Of a stretch of DNA of 64,000 nucleotides, positions 24,503-38,300 are shown piece by piece. Made by a program: the position numbers and the translations under genes. The stretch is from Chromobotia macracanthus. Lineage: Eukaryota > Chordata > Actinopteri > Cypriniformes > Botiidae. The DNA lies in contig JAZGTH010000071.1 of the NCBI GenBank assembly GCA_036877525.1, positions 3,048,001 to 3,112,000 of the forward strand, written 5' to 3'. Position 1 is the first letter of the stretch. Each line of letters begins with the position of its first letter. Under the pieces are notes generated by a model that made no database searches, was not told where the DNA came from, and worked only from the letters and a program-made list of their open reading frames with translations.

Positions 24503-24789
24503 CTAACATTTTTGTTATAAATTATATGCATTTTGTTTTGTAATTTTCATACACGTCATACATGCACAAATTGAACAAATCCACCAGGGGTTAGCAGTAC
24601 AATGCGGGCTTGAAATAAACATTGTTTTTAGAAAAACTATACAAGTATGGATGTTTGTTTAGCATGCCCTGGCACCTCATTGGAAGTATGCAGGATCCAG
24701 GCTTCATTCCTTCCTTATTTTTTCCTTTCCTCTCCCTCCCCCAATTTTCCCACCGTTAGCGCAAAGTAAATTCCCATTAAGAACCAAAT

Positions 24790-25050
24790 TGTTTTCAGAT
24801 GCTGGCCCGGTCCGGTTGCCGTGGTGACGAGCTGGGAGGCGACGAGCAGCCCTGGCAGGGGAATGGACAGCACCGGATCCAGAGCCCACAGAGAAAACAT
24901 CTCTGCCAGGCTCCGCTAAACCCATTCTGTCTGACACAATGCACACTGACGGACACCATTCTGTGCTTTACAAATGGCGAGGAAGCACGACTGGAGAGTG
25001 CTCGAGTTGGGTCATTCGTTTTCACACGCACCTCAGTCTGAGACGCGCTT
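24790..25050. promoter_or_regulatory. isolated GC-rich island with an RFX X-box in the desert
   Basis: A local GC-rich block of about 250 bp stands out in AT-rich DNA. It contains GTTGCCGTGGTGAC (24815-24828), a good RFX X-box, but no splice signals or family-like reading frame. It could be a distal enhancer or a decayed element. Confidence 0.35.
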
Positions 25051-26990
25051 AACGCGTCCCTTTAGATGGAGGTAAACAACGCCAGCTACCGTTTAGTAAA
25101 CACCAGAGAGTCCAATGCACATATGAGCACTTATACGTCCAGGGCCCTGCGATGAGGGGGATCCACTGAAACCTCTCTACAGTACAGAGTATTCATTTTA
25201 TTCTACACTTGTGATTCTCAGCCATAGGGCTTAGGCTTCATACTTGAGGGGGCCTCAAGATGACTTGAAAATCAATTAAATAAGACAAAACGAGCATTAA
25301 AAGCAGCTAAAACAACTACAAATCAAGATATTAAGATATTAACAAATATACATCTTCGTAGTGATGCCAAGCTCTGGACTATTTTATTGGGTTACAATTG
25401 TGAGTTGGGAGGGGCTTCAGAAATTGTTGTGTACGATGGGGGAGCGTAGACAAATTAAAGCAGACAGACGTAAATAATTATGATTACATGTTAATCACCT
25501 CGGAAAAGCAATAATAAAATCAGTTTGTTTCATCAAGCTCATCGGGGGGAAGGCCAGATGGTCTGTTTGTCTTACATTTAGATGAATGACCTTTGACTGC
25601 AGCCTGCGTTTATTCATTACAGGTATCAGCTGTGTCTAACAGAAGGTCCTCACCCTAATTCAAAGCCTATTAACCTACAAATAAAGCAGGTCAAGTTTAA
25701 GGTCCACTAAACCGTGGTTATTAAGTACCGTGGATTTACTCTTGACTCACATTTTGAGTCATATAACAGTCCACAATTCTCCCCCATTTCCTGCCCTCAT
25801 CTGTTTTATTCTATGGGTGGTCTTTTCTCAAATCTGAGACTGTTAATGTTGTCAATTAGTAATCACTCTGCATGAAGGGATCAGTACTACCCAATCTTTC
25901 CACTCTGTACAATAGCAGCCTTAAACAGATCCGCCCACAACAACATAACAAGGGTATTTTTGGCCCTGTTCTACAAAGCAGATCAGGCTTCAAACTTTCA
26001 CATTAAAGATGGAGTTTGACTGTTTTTCTTTATTCTTGTATATGAATAAATATATTTATATCGTTCTACGTTTTGGAAAACCTCATTATTAAATTTGCAA
26101 TCTGCAACTTTCGCCTCTCTACCAACCACCTCTGTTTGAAACATAAAATTGCAGCTGATTTTACCTACTTTTCTAGTCAAATGAAGCCAAACTGATTTTT
26201 CCCAGGAAATCAGACACGATGAATCAAATTATTAATCATGTTTATAAACTTACCGCTGTGAATCGGGGTAAGATCTGTTATGTCCTTGCTCAATAACAGA
26301 TTTTTGCTTATTTTTAACTCCAAAAAGTTACGCATTGCAGCTTTAAATAAACTATTACATGCTTATTCCCCACCCCAAGGAATAAGGCTGGTGCGCCTTT
26401 ACATGGACAAAAGTCTTGAAATAAAAGGGGTGAAAAAGTTTAATTGCTAACAAAAGTTGCATACGTGGGAAATCATGAACACGGCCACATTTTGCTTAAA
26501 GTCATTAAGCTGCCATTCGTTTTTATCCAAAACCAGAAGGAAAGTGGAAACACAGTATTAATATGATTTATGCTTTTTTTTGTCCTAAAGTTAAACAATC
26601 AAAACCATCTAAATGTTATCCATAAATCTTATTAAAAACATCTGGAATCCACTACATGCAAATATGCTGTTTGCTTCACAAAACATGCATCAACATTATA
26701 CAGTCATAAAAAGTTTTGCTTTTTATGATCATTCCGAAAGATAAACAGCGTAAATAAACATGAAATACAAATATAATCCAGCAACATATAACACTGTGAA
26801 ATGATCAATTACCCAGACATTTACCCGGAACAATGACGTCACACGACTTCCTCTATACAATGTTTAATAGTTAATGATGCTACCCAAATTAATATTTTTT
26901 TATGATGATCAGGAATATTATAGGCTTATAAGCAAAATGAAATACATGTTCATTTAAAACACAGGCCACAACAAATGCTTTTTTAAGTTA
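25051..26990. other. intergenic DNA upstream of dph5
   Basis: AT-rich, with no supportable exon or clear repeat seen. Confidence 0.5.
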
Positions 26991-27119
26991 ATTGCAGCCA
27001 ATCGCCACGCTCACCGCTTATTCGGTTTCTATGGGAAGCCCTCCGTGGGTTTGCGACACTGTCGTAAATTTCTGTCCGCTTGTCGGCAGCCGGCTGTCAG
27101 TTGCTCCATGCTGCACCAT
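26990..27119 (+). promoter_or_regulatory. dph5: dph5 promoter and non-coding exon 1
   Basis: A CCAAT box (CAGCCAATCGC, about 26995-27005) precedes a short CpG-bearing stretch. A strong donor follows (CCAT|GTGAGTG, exon end 27119). The next acceptor (TCTTTCAG, exon start 27267) leads to the coding start, so exon 1 is probably untranslated. The start site is not fixed. Confidence 0.55.
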
Positions 27120-27298
27120 GTGAGTGAAGCAGAAAAGTGAATCCTGCGGGCTGATTACGATATTATAATAAATAAATGGGGGTTCAGATACGCGATAATA
27201 AAGTAGTATATGGACTGACAGCTCGTGTGCATTTTAATGATTGCATTTTTGTGATTCGTCTTTCAGCGACGTCCAGCTGTGCTCCCGGTCCTGTTGAG

Positions 27299-30200
27299 AT
27301 GTTGTATCTTATCGGACTCGGTCTTGGTGATGCCAAAGACATCACTGTCAAAGGTCTGGAGATCATCCGACAGTGTAGTCGTGTTTATCTGGAGGCCTAC
27401 ACGTCCATACTGACCGTCGGGAAAGAGGCACTGGTACGTGATCAAAATAATACAGCATGTTTTGAAACATATGCAAATAAATGATCAATTTTGTTCAATC
27501 AACACACATGTGCACCCAAGCACATAACAACAAACATCTGTGTACTGTACACAGTACTGTACACCATTAAAAGTGCGTCACTCAGAAGGATGACGTCATT
27601 GTCCTCTGTTTCAGGAGGAGTTTTATGGGCAGGAGCTGCTGCTGGCAGACAGAGATATGGTTGAACAACAGGCGGACGAGATCTTGAAGGGGGCGGATGT
27701 CGGTGACGTGGCTTTCCTGGTGGTCGGAGATCCTTTTGGGTAAGGATCTGACCACCAAGTGATCTAGCCGGCCACCCTTAACATGCCCTAAATTCATGAG
27801 ATCCAGTGTATAACATACTGTGGGCAAAAACCTTCCTACACCGATCAGTGAGCTGAGATGTTGCCGTATGTAGATTCACTTTCTATGCAAAACGTGGTCA
27901 TCTGTCTTTATGTGTACATTAGAGAAGAAATATTGCTGTATGGAATATGACTGATTCGGACTAGGTGCAGGAATCATGTATTATGGTACAAATTAACTGG
28001 ACGTGCAACCCAGTTAATGAAATATTTTCCAAATGAAAGGAACATTAGCTGTCTCGGTATCAAAAGCAATATGATAAAAGACACCAACGAACAGTTTGTT
28101 ATTAAAGTCACAATAAAATTTAAATGCACTATTTTTATTTTTGAAGGAAATATTGCAGTGTTTATTATACATTATTTATTTATCCCTGCACAGCGTTGTT
28201 TGTAAAAAAATGCATGTGCCCTCTTTATCTTTAATCAATTTTACATCGATCTGTTTTTTAGTAACCATTGTATGTACACCTGTGACCACATCAATTTTCC
28301 AGTTCAGTCTGTATTAATGCACCAGATTGAGACGTTGCTAGGCAACCTTCAACAATACCTACAGTTAAATACCTACAGTTACACTGTTTCTACACTGGTC
28401 ACAAAAAAAGTTAAAATTGTTGCCCTAAACTGTGAGTTTGTGACTTCTCTGTCTGTATACAATTTACTTGATTACATCAGCTCTTAAAACCTAATTCTCA
28501 TTCTGATAATGTTCTCGAACACATTGTACAATAAAAGATCAATAAGTGGCCATCAAAAAACACTTTCTCCAGTCAGATCAAAGAAATGGTTTCCGTTATT
28601 AAGATTATTAGTGCCAGGGGAACCGTGCCTGGGGAGCCAGAGGAAGACCACAGATGAGCAGCAGGTTTACGAGAAGGTCTCTGTGCTTTGGAAACTCTCC
28701 ATGAGAGATGAACTGATCACGGCATGCTTTCCCGTTTGGGTCACTTGGATTAAAGTCACGGTCGGGTGTCGCGTAGCATTTGGTTCTGTGTTTTTTGTTC
28801 TGTGTTTTTTTTCCATCCAAACCACTGAAACCCAAACAGCGGGGAAAAGGGCCTGCATTTTCCTGCTTCAAAATGTGCGGCTTTAATAAAGTTTAATGAT
28901 GTACTTTAAGATTGAAAAGATAAACTTTTCTTAATGCACAATGGACTCCATGTTGTAAAAGCTTAGCTTGGATATAACAATCATGATGTTTTGGTTAAGA
29001 CACATTTTTTGCATATTATTATTATTAATATTACTATTTTGTTTGTAGATCATTTCAGTGATCTGTGGTTAGCGTTTGGTTTGGAAGCGATAGTGTGTGC
29101 CTAAAGCTTTTAAGTGAACAGCATGTTTTTTTACTTCTCTCCAGGGCCACGACCCACAGCGACTTGATTCTGCGAGCGCTGAGCACTGGGATCCAGTATC
29201 GCGTAATCCATAACGCCTCCATCATGAATGCTGTGGGCTGCTGTGGATTGCAGGTAAAGCTATACAACACCTCCCCATTGTGTCATTGCTAACACAAACA
29301 ATCAGTCATTCAGTGCTCCGAGGTTTCGCCTGGCCTTTAACCAAAGCCGTCCCAGTGGAGTCTATCAATGTAACCTAGTGCCCATCAATAACACCCCCTG
29401 TATTGACCTGTCAGGGCAGCTTTGTGTACCCAGAGGCCCCAGCTGCCCCCCGCGTACCACACCGCCCAAGTTTTAACATCAGCGGTTTTAGCTGATCTCG
29501 GACCAGCTGTGCCATTTAAGATAGGAAAGTAGATCAACACCTAAATCAAAACTAAAAACTAAAATAAAACTGAAACTCTCGGCTGGAGAGCTTAGCACGA
29601 TTAGCAGGAGTGTGACGGTCCTTGTAGCTTTTTGCGCGCGGATCGAGACCCCTAATTGGAAGAAAACAACAACCATGACTGCCACAAAACCATCGGCAGC
29701 AAATATAAACAGAGACTTTCTGTGCCCCAAAGTTCTGGTGTTCAAAATCAGCAAGATGAAACGCAGGGGTTTCTCGTGGAGCACTTTTTGGGGGGGCTCA
29801 ACATTTGGTGCTAGCAACATCAGAGTCATGGGTTTGATGCCAGGGAGTGTATGTACTGATAAAAGTATATAAAGGAAGACTGAAGTTGTAACAGTCGTTT
29901 TGTATAGACACTTTGTTGTGTCAACTGGGCGTTCTGCTGCTTGAAATGATGTCACACGTTCTGAATAACAGGAAACACCTTGTCGTTGAACATTTGAGAA
30001 ACCCGTAGTGAATACACTGACCAGAGCTGTGCCACCAAACACCCTCATACACACAGAAATGAGACCCTTACACACTCTGCATGGTGGCCTTAACAATTAA
30101 CGTGTATTGCTTTTAGTAACTGGATAACTACATTAAATCAACAGTAAGTTTATTTGTTTCAAAGGAACAAATATGAGGTGTGTTACTGTTTTTTAGCTGT

Positions 30201-33200
30201 ACAATTTTGGGGAGACTGTGTCCATTGTGTTTTGGACCGACACATGGAGACCTGAGAGCTTCTATGATAAGATCAAGAAGAACAGAACCATGGGCCTGCA
30301 CACGCTTTGCCTTCTGGGTAAGAACTTCGCTCAGACCTTGTTAGCTCAGAAGTTATAATTGCATAGAATGATCCTGAGCATTTGGAAGGTGATGTCATCA
30401 GCTATTGTGTTTGGCAGGGCTAGCGCGAGCAAAATTTCCAAGCACGCTTTGTTGTGTCTGCAACAGTCACTATAGCAACAAATCTGTCAATCAAAGCTAG
30501 ACTCCACCCCTCGAGCTAAAACAACAACCTCCTTATTTTGACTCGCAGCGAGACCTAAAATAGTCATTTCCCTTCAGTGTTACCCCTGGGGCAGATATTA
30601 AACTTGCACCCACTGCAAACGCCTGGCGCCCCCCAGGGCAGATGGCCACAAATAATTTATGTTTACCAGCGGGCCGTGGAGATTTCGAACCAACATATAA
30701 TAAACCCCCATCTTGCAAATTACTAGCGAGATTTCCCAGTGGAAGCCGTCTTTGGCAATGAACGTTGTTGGGGGTCATCTCTGATTGGCTGGTGGGATCA
30801 GGGACGAGGGGCTGGAGTCCCCAGGTGCATCCCAGCTGAGGAAATAATCAAAGTCTAAAGGAACAACGAGGACAGAAATGAGCAAGAGGAATCAGTGTTA
30901 TTAACCTTATTATTCAAAAGCAAACAAAAGGGGGCGGAGTCTGGAGACCTTCCAACCCGCCCGTCTAACCCAATAACCCGCAGACACAACAAAAGCACAC
31001 ACACACATCTCTCACGTACACAGACTACACACTGCGCTCATTCATCATACCTTTGCTAACAAGACAGACTATAAATCAAACTGGCAAATATCGGTAAATT
31101 TGTTTGCAGATGTTTTTAAATTTCATCTAATAGAAAATCAGATTTTCTTAAAGAAAGTTTAGCCATGTTTTTTTTGTCCTGTCCGATTAAAGTATAACTT
31201 ACTAGCAGAAATCTCAAATGAATTGCTGTGAATTTGATCTTATTTTATTTAGGAAACGTCTGCTTAAACTTTCTTACCTTTGACCTGCCTATTTAAATAA
31301 TCTTGTATTTCGCACTGTATGTATACGTGATTATATTATTATTATTATTATGCATAAAAGAGTTTTTATACAAATGCATTTCTTAAGAACATAAAGTAGT
31401 TGCTGCTGAAGCTCATCGCTGATTGGTCAGTTGTTTTTGGACGTGTGACCGTGCGAGAACATGACTGATCATGTAGCTTTACGAATTTTCTTCAGCTTTG
31501 TTCTCAAGTGCAATCTGTTAATATACTTATGTTCCAGATTGTGTGGAGTTAACTGCCCCAGATGGAGGGGCCGACGTATTATTTATGACGTGACAGAAAT
31601 GCCCAGACAGGGTTAGTTTATAAAACTAAAGCTTGTTTTATCGTACGGTACTTACAAGTCTCGCTTTTCACAGATATCAAAGTTAAAGAGCAGTCCATGG
31701 AGAATTTAATGAGGTAAGACTTTCTCATGTTGTGATTGGTTGGGGTAAGTTTTATTGATTTATATCAATTATAAGTTCTGTGTTTATGGTAGATACTCAT
31801 TTAAGTCATACATCCAAGTTGCTGGGGGCCAGATTGGTTGAGCTGGAAAAAATAACAACAATAAAAACTCTGGCTGCTTGTTTGACTTGGACGTCTGATC
31901 TGTTATCATGGCGCTTCCCTGAGTCACTTCCAAAACTGCTGTGCTATAATTTTCTGATCCAAAACAGTCAGAAAATGTTTTTTCATTGGCCATGAACTTT
32001 GTCCTTACTTTCAAACAAGAACCTGCAGTCGTTTTTGAAAGATGTTTCCTGAACTTCTCCGCTGTACGACTTGAGTTATTTCTCGTCATAGCAGACGGTT
32101 GTTAACTCTTTGCTCTCTCTCCCTGCGGTCTCCTGTAATTTTCTCTCCCCGCAGTCGTGCACTTCGGTAATTTTATATCCAGTTCACATTAACCCGAATG
32201 AGTTTTAGTGATCCACTATGTATGCTTTAGGGAGAGAAGTGTTCGGTCTGCTGTTCATTCCTAGTTCAAGGCTGGAAAGTCTGCTAATGTCTCCCACATT
32301 TATTGGCACCGTTGTACCATTACTCAGAAATGGGAGAACCATATGCTATATGATTTTGGTCACAGTAGAATGCTTGTCCAGTGAGGTTCATGCCCTCCAC
32401 GGTAGGAAGAGGGAAATGGCCCCCAAAAAGAAACTCAGTGCGTGTTTCTGGTTTCCTTTAACTGAATAGTATCATCAAAGACAGGTTGATGACCGGTTAA
32501 TGGCTAATGCACTTCAAGTACAGCATGAAATGTATCTCAACCAATGTGAAGTATTTTACATCAAAGCTCGGATGTAAATTACATTATGGATAACATCAGT
32601 GGAAGCATTAGAGAGCAAACAGGCCACCCACTTACTCAATCCCATGTTGGGAATACCTGAAACTTAAGGTTGTTATCTGTGCATTAACCAAAGTGTGCAA
32701 CCATCTTGGATCTATTCTTGTAAAGGCAAATGAAGAAAATACACTGGATAGTTATTTTGTTTAGTCAGGAATTCATCCGTTCTCTTTTCTTCCAGGGGTC
32801 GAAAGATTTACGAGCCACCCAGGTACATGACTGTCGCTCAGGCGGCTGAACAGCTTCTGGAGATACTGCAAAACCGGCGAGAACGAGACGAGGAAATGGG
32901 TAAGAAACCTTGAAAACTTTCTAAATTGTTTGAGGCTGAACCATCTGGACATCTAGGCAACTCTGACACTACAGACTGGCAGGCATTGAAGGAAAAATGT
33001 GTTACGAATGATTCAAAATTTGCAATCAAAAAACATTTTTATGATGCTACACAGTTCATCATCTGTTCCGTTTCAATGCAGGGATGACCGAAGACACTGT
33101 GTGTGTTGGCCTAGCTCGGGTTGGAGCCGAGGACCAAGCCATCCGATCCGGAACGTTGCGGGAATTGGCCACCTGTGACCTTGGAGGACCTCTTCATTCC

Positions 33201-33308
33201 ATGATCATCACTGGACACCTTCATCCTCTGGAGGTGGACATGCTCAAACTCTTCAGTGGTCCAGAAGGGACTGAAGACCTTGAAGATGACCGACAGCTCC
33301 ACATATGA
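27299..33308 (+). CDS. dph5: dph5, diphthine methyl ester synthase, seven coding exons
   Basis: This enzyme uses S-adenosylmethionine to methylate the diphthamide intermediate on elongation factor 2 in the cytosol. Coding exons read at 27299-27433 (exon from 27267), 27615-27739, 29145-29253, 30197-30317, 31674-31713, 32796-32899 and 33082-33308. All junctions are GT-AG and keep phase, giving 286 residues, essentially the family length. Visible motifs: MLYLIGLGLGDAKDIT at the N-terminus (tetrapyrrole-methylase-like SAM fold), VVGDPFGATTHSDL, VIHNASIMNAVGCCGLQLYN, FGETVSIVFW, GRKIYEPPRYMTVAQAAEQLL and TVCVGLARVGAEDQ. The first ATG of the exon is used. It converges with slc30a7. The C-terminal tail (ending DDRQLHI) is the least conserved part. 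Confidence 0.97.
27740..29144 (+). other. dph5: dph5 intron after coding exon 2
   Basis: AT-rich intron of 1.4 kb with TGA/TAA in all frames apart from short chance open frames. No repeat of the MITE family was seen. Confidence 0.7.
29254..32795 (+). other. dph5: dph5 introns between coding exons 3 and 6
   Basis: Three introns (29254-30196, 30318-31673, 31714-32795) with no recognised gene. A chance 202-codon reverse frame at 29488-30096 shows no family features. GC content rises locally near 30560-30720 without any recognisable coding signal. Confidence 0.6.
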
Positions 33309-35399
33309 TTCTTGATGTCCAAAAAACTGGAAGACACGTTGGTCATCACAAAAATAGTTCTTGTGGTTCTCCTGTGGTTTTTAGAAGGGCACCGAGGGAA
33401 CAAGTACTTTGGTCAAGTTGTTTACAACATGACGGTCCTCCCAGAGCTACTGCTGAAATTACTGTTATTTCACATCAAATTTGACCGCTTGAACTTTCAA
33501 GCCTCAGTCAGGCCTGGTTGTGTAAGATTAGTGTTAGAAACAGCTAATTATGTTAATGTGTATCAGTTGGATTGTAGATTAAAAAAAAATTAATTATAGG
33601 AGGAAATGAGAAATGTTTTCTTAAAAACATTCTTTCCACTAATGCTTTCTTGCATTAGTGGCTCCAAAAATTGAGCTTCCTTTTGTATAATTAGCCTAAA
33701 GTGTCTGTACCAGAAACCATTCTTAATGGAACTTTCCTAATGAAAATGTAAATGACAAAAGTGAATTCTGACTATAAACCAGCCCATCACAGGGCAAAAA
33801 CAGAGGCTGATTCATACAATAAAACCCAACATGTGGTTCGAGTATCTCTATCTGCTCCTGTGATTTTGTTTGTGTTATTTCATTTTGTCACCATGAATTG
33901 CATTGAAAATGAGCAAATATTTTCAAGATATTTTCAGAAACATTTGTCTGTCTCTGGTTTATTTTTACAAAGATCTTTCAAGATCACGTTGCATTTAGTT
34001 TCTGGGTTCACAGTTTTCATGCTTGAATTCCATCAAAAAACCAAACCTCACCAATTTTTCAACATTTTACAAACATTTAATGACCCCTAACTGGGGATCA
34101 GCTTTGTGTACCTTAAAGATTTTTTGTGGTAACCAAAGTTTTCCTAAAGGAAGTGTTTTTTAAAAGGTAAAAAGAAGCGTTCATATTAAACCGTGTTTGC
34201 ATTGTTTCAATACAAGGAACAAATACAGATACAAATAAGTTTTGAATCGATATTATGGCAAATGTTTCCAACAATTTGTAAAAAGAAAAAAACTCGTTTG
34301 ACATTGATTTATTGGATTTGACAAAATACTGTTTTGAAAGCCTCATTTTACTTCCTTGAAAGCCCTCATTTGTATCGGACAAATCCAAGGAAAACAAATC
34401 CATCCTTCATCCCTGCCTAACACTGAACAGAATTATTCTGCTTATTTTTCTTGCCAAAGATTTAGAAGTAATGCTAAAATTACCAGGCAAAAAAAAGTAT
34501 GTATTGATAAAATCAATCCTAAACTGGGAATTGGAAAATCTAGGAAAGTTTTCCTTTCTGAACAAACGGTGTGTATCTTAAATGTTTTTATCATTTCATC
34601 CCCTTGGCTTAACTTTTCAACTGAGGCGTCTTTTGAAAATAAAATAGAAACTCATGGACTTGTATTTGCTTGCTTGTAACTTTAAGTGATTTTTGGGGGC
34701 TTTCAACAAATTTCACACCATGGGCTAACCAGCGAACCTAATGCAAGGAATGTTTTAATCGTATACAGAACCCAAAGTTAAAAAGGTCCAGTTTTTATAC
34801 AGTTCATGTTGGCCACTAAATATAGTTTAAGCGATAGTCCATGATCAGTTTCAAAAAGGCACTTTAGAAATGCAGACAAATCTGTTTATGTTTATAATGG
34901 CATCGTGATCAGATTTAGCCACTCTTTACAACGGTGCAACTGAAAGAAAAGCAGGATGTAATGTACAGAGACAATGAATCATACACTGTTTGATTTTTAT
35001 AAACATCCACTGAACTCCACACACCTTCACTAATTAAAACCCGACCCTGATAATGGAAAGACTGATAATTAAGAGGAAAAGAAACAGGTTTGTAAAAAAT
35101 AAAGAACAGGGAACTTCAAAACAAAAATGACCAAGAGGGTGATGTGTTGGCAACAAACATCAATGTTGCAAGTTCTTGCTTTCACATTTTCACAGCTGGT
35201 CAGTTGTTATTTTTGTTGTCATGTTTCTGGTAAGAGCGGAGTCAGACTGCTGAACTGCACCGACTCCATCTCGATCCGAGAGGGAGGCGGAGCAAGAGAA
35301 ACCCAAAGAGAGATGGGTCAAGGTGGAGAACGTCCCCACAGCAGCACAGAAGGTCTTTGGTCCCAAAACTTCCAAAGATCAGAAGTGTGGTGTGAACTT
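33309..35399. other. convergent 3' UTRs of dph5 (+) and slc30a7 (-)
   Basis: No coding exon. Candidate poly(A) signals are AATAAA at 33818-33823 for dph5 and, on the minus strand, 34313-34308 for slc30a7. The two 3' ends face each other with at most a few hundred bases between them and could overlap if more distal signals are used. Confidence 0.5.
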
Positions 35400-38300
35400 C
35401 TACATGGCAGCAACCTCTATCTGAACATACAGCTGTCTGATGCCGGCCTGGAAACAGAGCAGAGAACAAAGAGTCAATGAAGAAACTGACTCTTACTGAA
35501 CGCTTAATAAGCAAGATTAAGTGAACAGTGCTATTCACGCTCCCCACCTGTGTGAAAATATTGTGAGTCTGGCTCAGGATCCATCTGGAATCTGCGTCAG
35601 GTGCGATGAGGAGTTTGAGTGTGCCGATGTAGACGTCCGTGCATAGTGTCCAGAAATGAGGCTCTTGAAGATTGTACACGCCCTGAAGCTGCTGGACCTG
35701 CAGTAAACATCTCAGATCAGCAAGTGCAACCTCGATTTATTGTTAGAGGCTCTGACCCATAATATGGCTGTCAAATGTGCGTGCTTATTTAAAACATGAC
35801 TTGGTGGCTGTTAGCCAGATAAGTTTCAGGAAAACCAGCTTAAGGTTTTGCACTAATGCAGCTGATACAGAATTTAGCTAGGTTGTTCTAACAGTTATTC
35901 AGCTAAACCAAGCAGCCATGTAAAAAAGGGGGCCCAGGAAACAGGAAGGACTCACCCTTTGGTAGCAGTCAGGAAGGGCATGGTCCAGAGACGGAGGTGT
36001 CCGCTGCATTAAGATCCCTATGGACTCCCTGAGCAGAGGAACCACGCTGGAGAAAAACAAGAAACAGGTTGACAAGACCTTCATGGTTATGAAGGTGTGA
36101 CATCCATCATGCAACAAGAACTGAAAACAAAGACGTCACTGGACATACGAGACACTCCCAGCTAACAGGGAACATTCTAACAACATTGACTAACATAAGT
36201 TATCAAAAACTGTTCTTGCTGTAACAATAGTACAACTTTTTTAACGTTATACATTATACATACATGCAAACAAGCAATAACATAAATATATCTGAAAAAA
36301 AATGATGTTTTAAACATTCCTAGAACATTCAAAATAACATTTTCAGCATTTTTGTTACTTAATGGAAATGTTAGAGAAATGTTCTTACAACCTAAAATTG
36401 TTAGCTGGGCTAATTATGACTTTACAGCTGGGCAGAGGAAATTTCATGTCATTAATATGAGAAACAAAGGCCTGTAGGAGGACTACTTCAGAGCACACTT
36501 GTTGATGTTCAACATGAAACCCGTTTATATTATGGTCTCGCTGCAGTAAGAGGAAGCTGTTGATGTCATTGCAACAGCTGCAGTTCACCCCAAGCTTTTG
36601 GGACTGGTGTGAACCAGAATAGACATTCAGATTCATTAATTTTGCAGATTCACTTGCCAAAAACGATTGGCTGGTTGGAAGAGTAACAGTACCATTCCTC
36701 TCCTGACCAGTCGACCGTTTCTGCCCCATCAAAGCGACGTCTCAGCTGTGCCAGCATCTTACAAACTCATCAGTCCTTCATCCAAACCTTCTGGTCTGAC
36801 CACTGCTGCATCTGTGAGCCATTAGAGGGTTGGACTTGGTTTGGACTCCCTTTCCATCCCTTAATCTGCTCTATTACCCCCATGTTCTCCTCCCTGAAAC
36901 CCCAGCCTCAGTCTGAGATATGCCAGCGTGGAGAAGCTGCTGTCCACCTTGTGAGGACCACCGCTTTTGCGCTTGCATTGATGAAAGCAATACTGGCAAA
37001 CAAATACGCCAACGTAGACAAGACATTTCACAATGACTTTTTTTAATAGAACAACATTTGAAACTATAATCACATTACAAAGCATTTTATCTGATTTCAC
37101 AGTCGTCCCGACCCTCCCAAAAACACTCCAGACTTTCACTGCTCTTATATTACCGCCCACGCATCAAGATCACGGATAAACAATATTATTAGCTTTGAGC
37201 GCCACACCGATCCAAGCTTTCAGAAGACAGAGGCCTTCTTTCCGATAAACTCATTGTGGTGGAGTAACATTAGGTAATGTACCAACAACTCAGCATTAAA
37301 CATTTTGTTTAATGCCCCTCCGACATCTGTGGTTTAGCCAATCAAATGTCTCCTCAACAATATCGTCTGGGCATAACAGTGCAGGAAAAGTTTAGTTCAG
37401 AAGCCGAATACTTTGGGTCAGGGGTTTGTTTCCTAACCCAGTGCATGAGTAACAGCACCAGGGATTCTTGCCTTAGCAACCACCACTAGTTACATATTAA
37501 GTACATGTTGTTCATTAGCATTACTTAACTACAATTGTAAAGTATAACCATTTGATTCCATAAACAAACATACCGCCGGCATCATAAAACCAGCTACCAT
37601 GCATTCCATTCAGTAACCCGTGTGTTTGTCCCTTTTTTGGGCCAAATGAAAACAGGAAAGCTCTGTATGCTGGTACCTCAGACCTCTGACTGCATCCTAT
37701 TGTTCCACGACTTCCTGTTGAGTAGAGGCACTCTTACTCACCGTTCATTGCCAAAAGTTAGCTGGCAATTGCTTGCTAACCTGCCCCGGACACTCTGTAA
37801 TGCAGTTATGCGAGTGACTCACAGAGTTATAATACAATGACGTGTGAGCATGAAGGTGAAGTTGCCTGGTGACACGGACACAATGTCACCGCTTGGGTCA
37901 GGGTGACAAACAAGATTAAATATTTCTTCAGGGACACTTATGGACTTTTTTGGATCAGGAAAAAAGTCACACCCTGAAAAAAGTCACACCCTGAAGTCAC
38001 TGTTTTTCTCTCATAAAAGCACTAACGATTTTAAACCACAAGGAAATGATTGGTTATCACACTCAGACGACCTGAGCACCCAATGGGAGCGCAGAAACAT
38101 TTATGACACCAGAACGGCTGCGAGAATGAGGCGACTGTGGGAATAAGAGTGGTTACATTATAGATTTATATGCAAGACACTTTTCCATTAGTCGAGCAAT
38201 GGGTTCACATTGTTTGCTGCTGGAAACCTACTTCACTCGAGTACAGCCGCAACCACAGAACAGTACAGCTATTAAACCTCACACACAACTCAAAATTGCA

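Noticed and set aside
29488..30096. 202-codon minus-strand frame in a dph5 intron
   Set aside because: No recognisable domain, no splice signals and composition like the surrounding intron. It looks like a chance frame.
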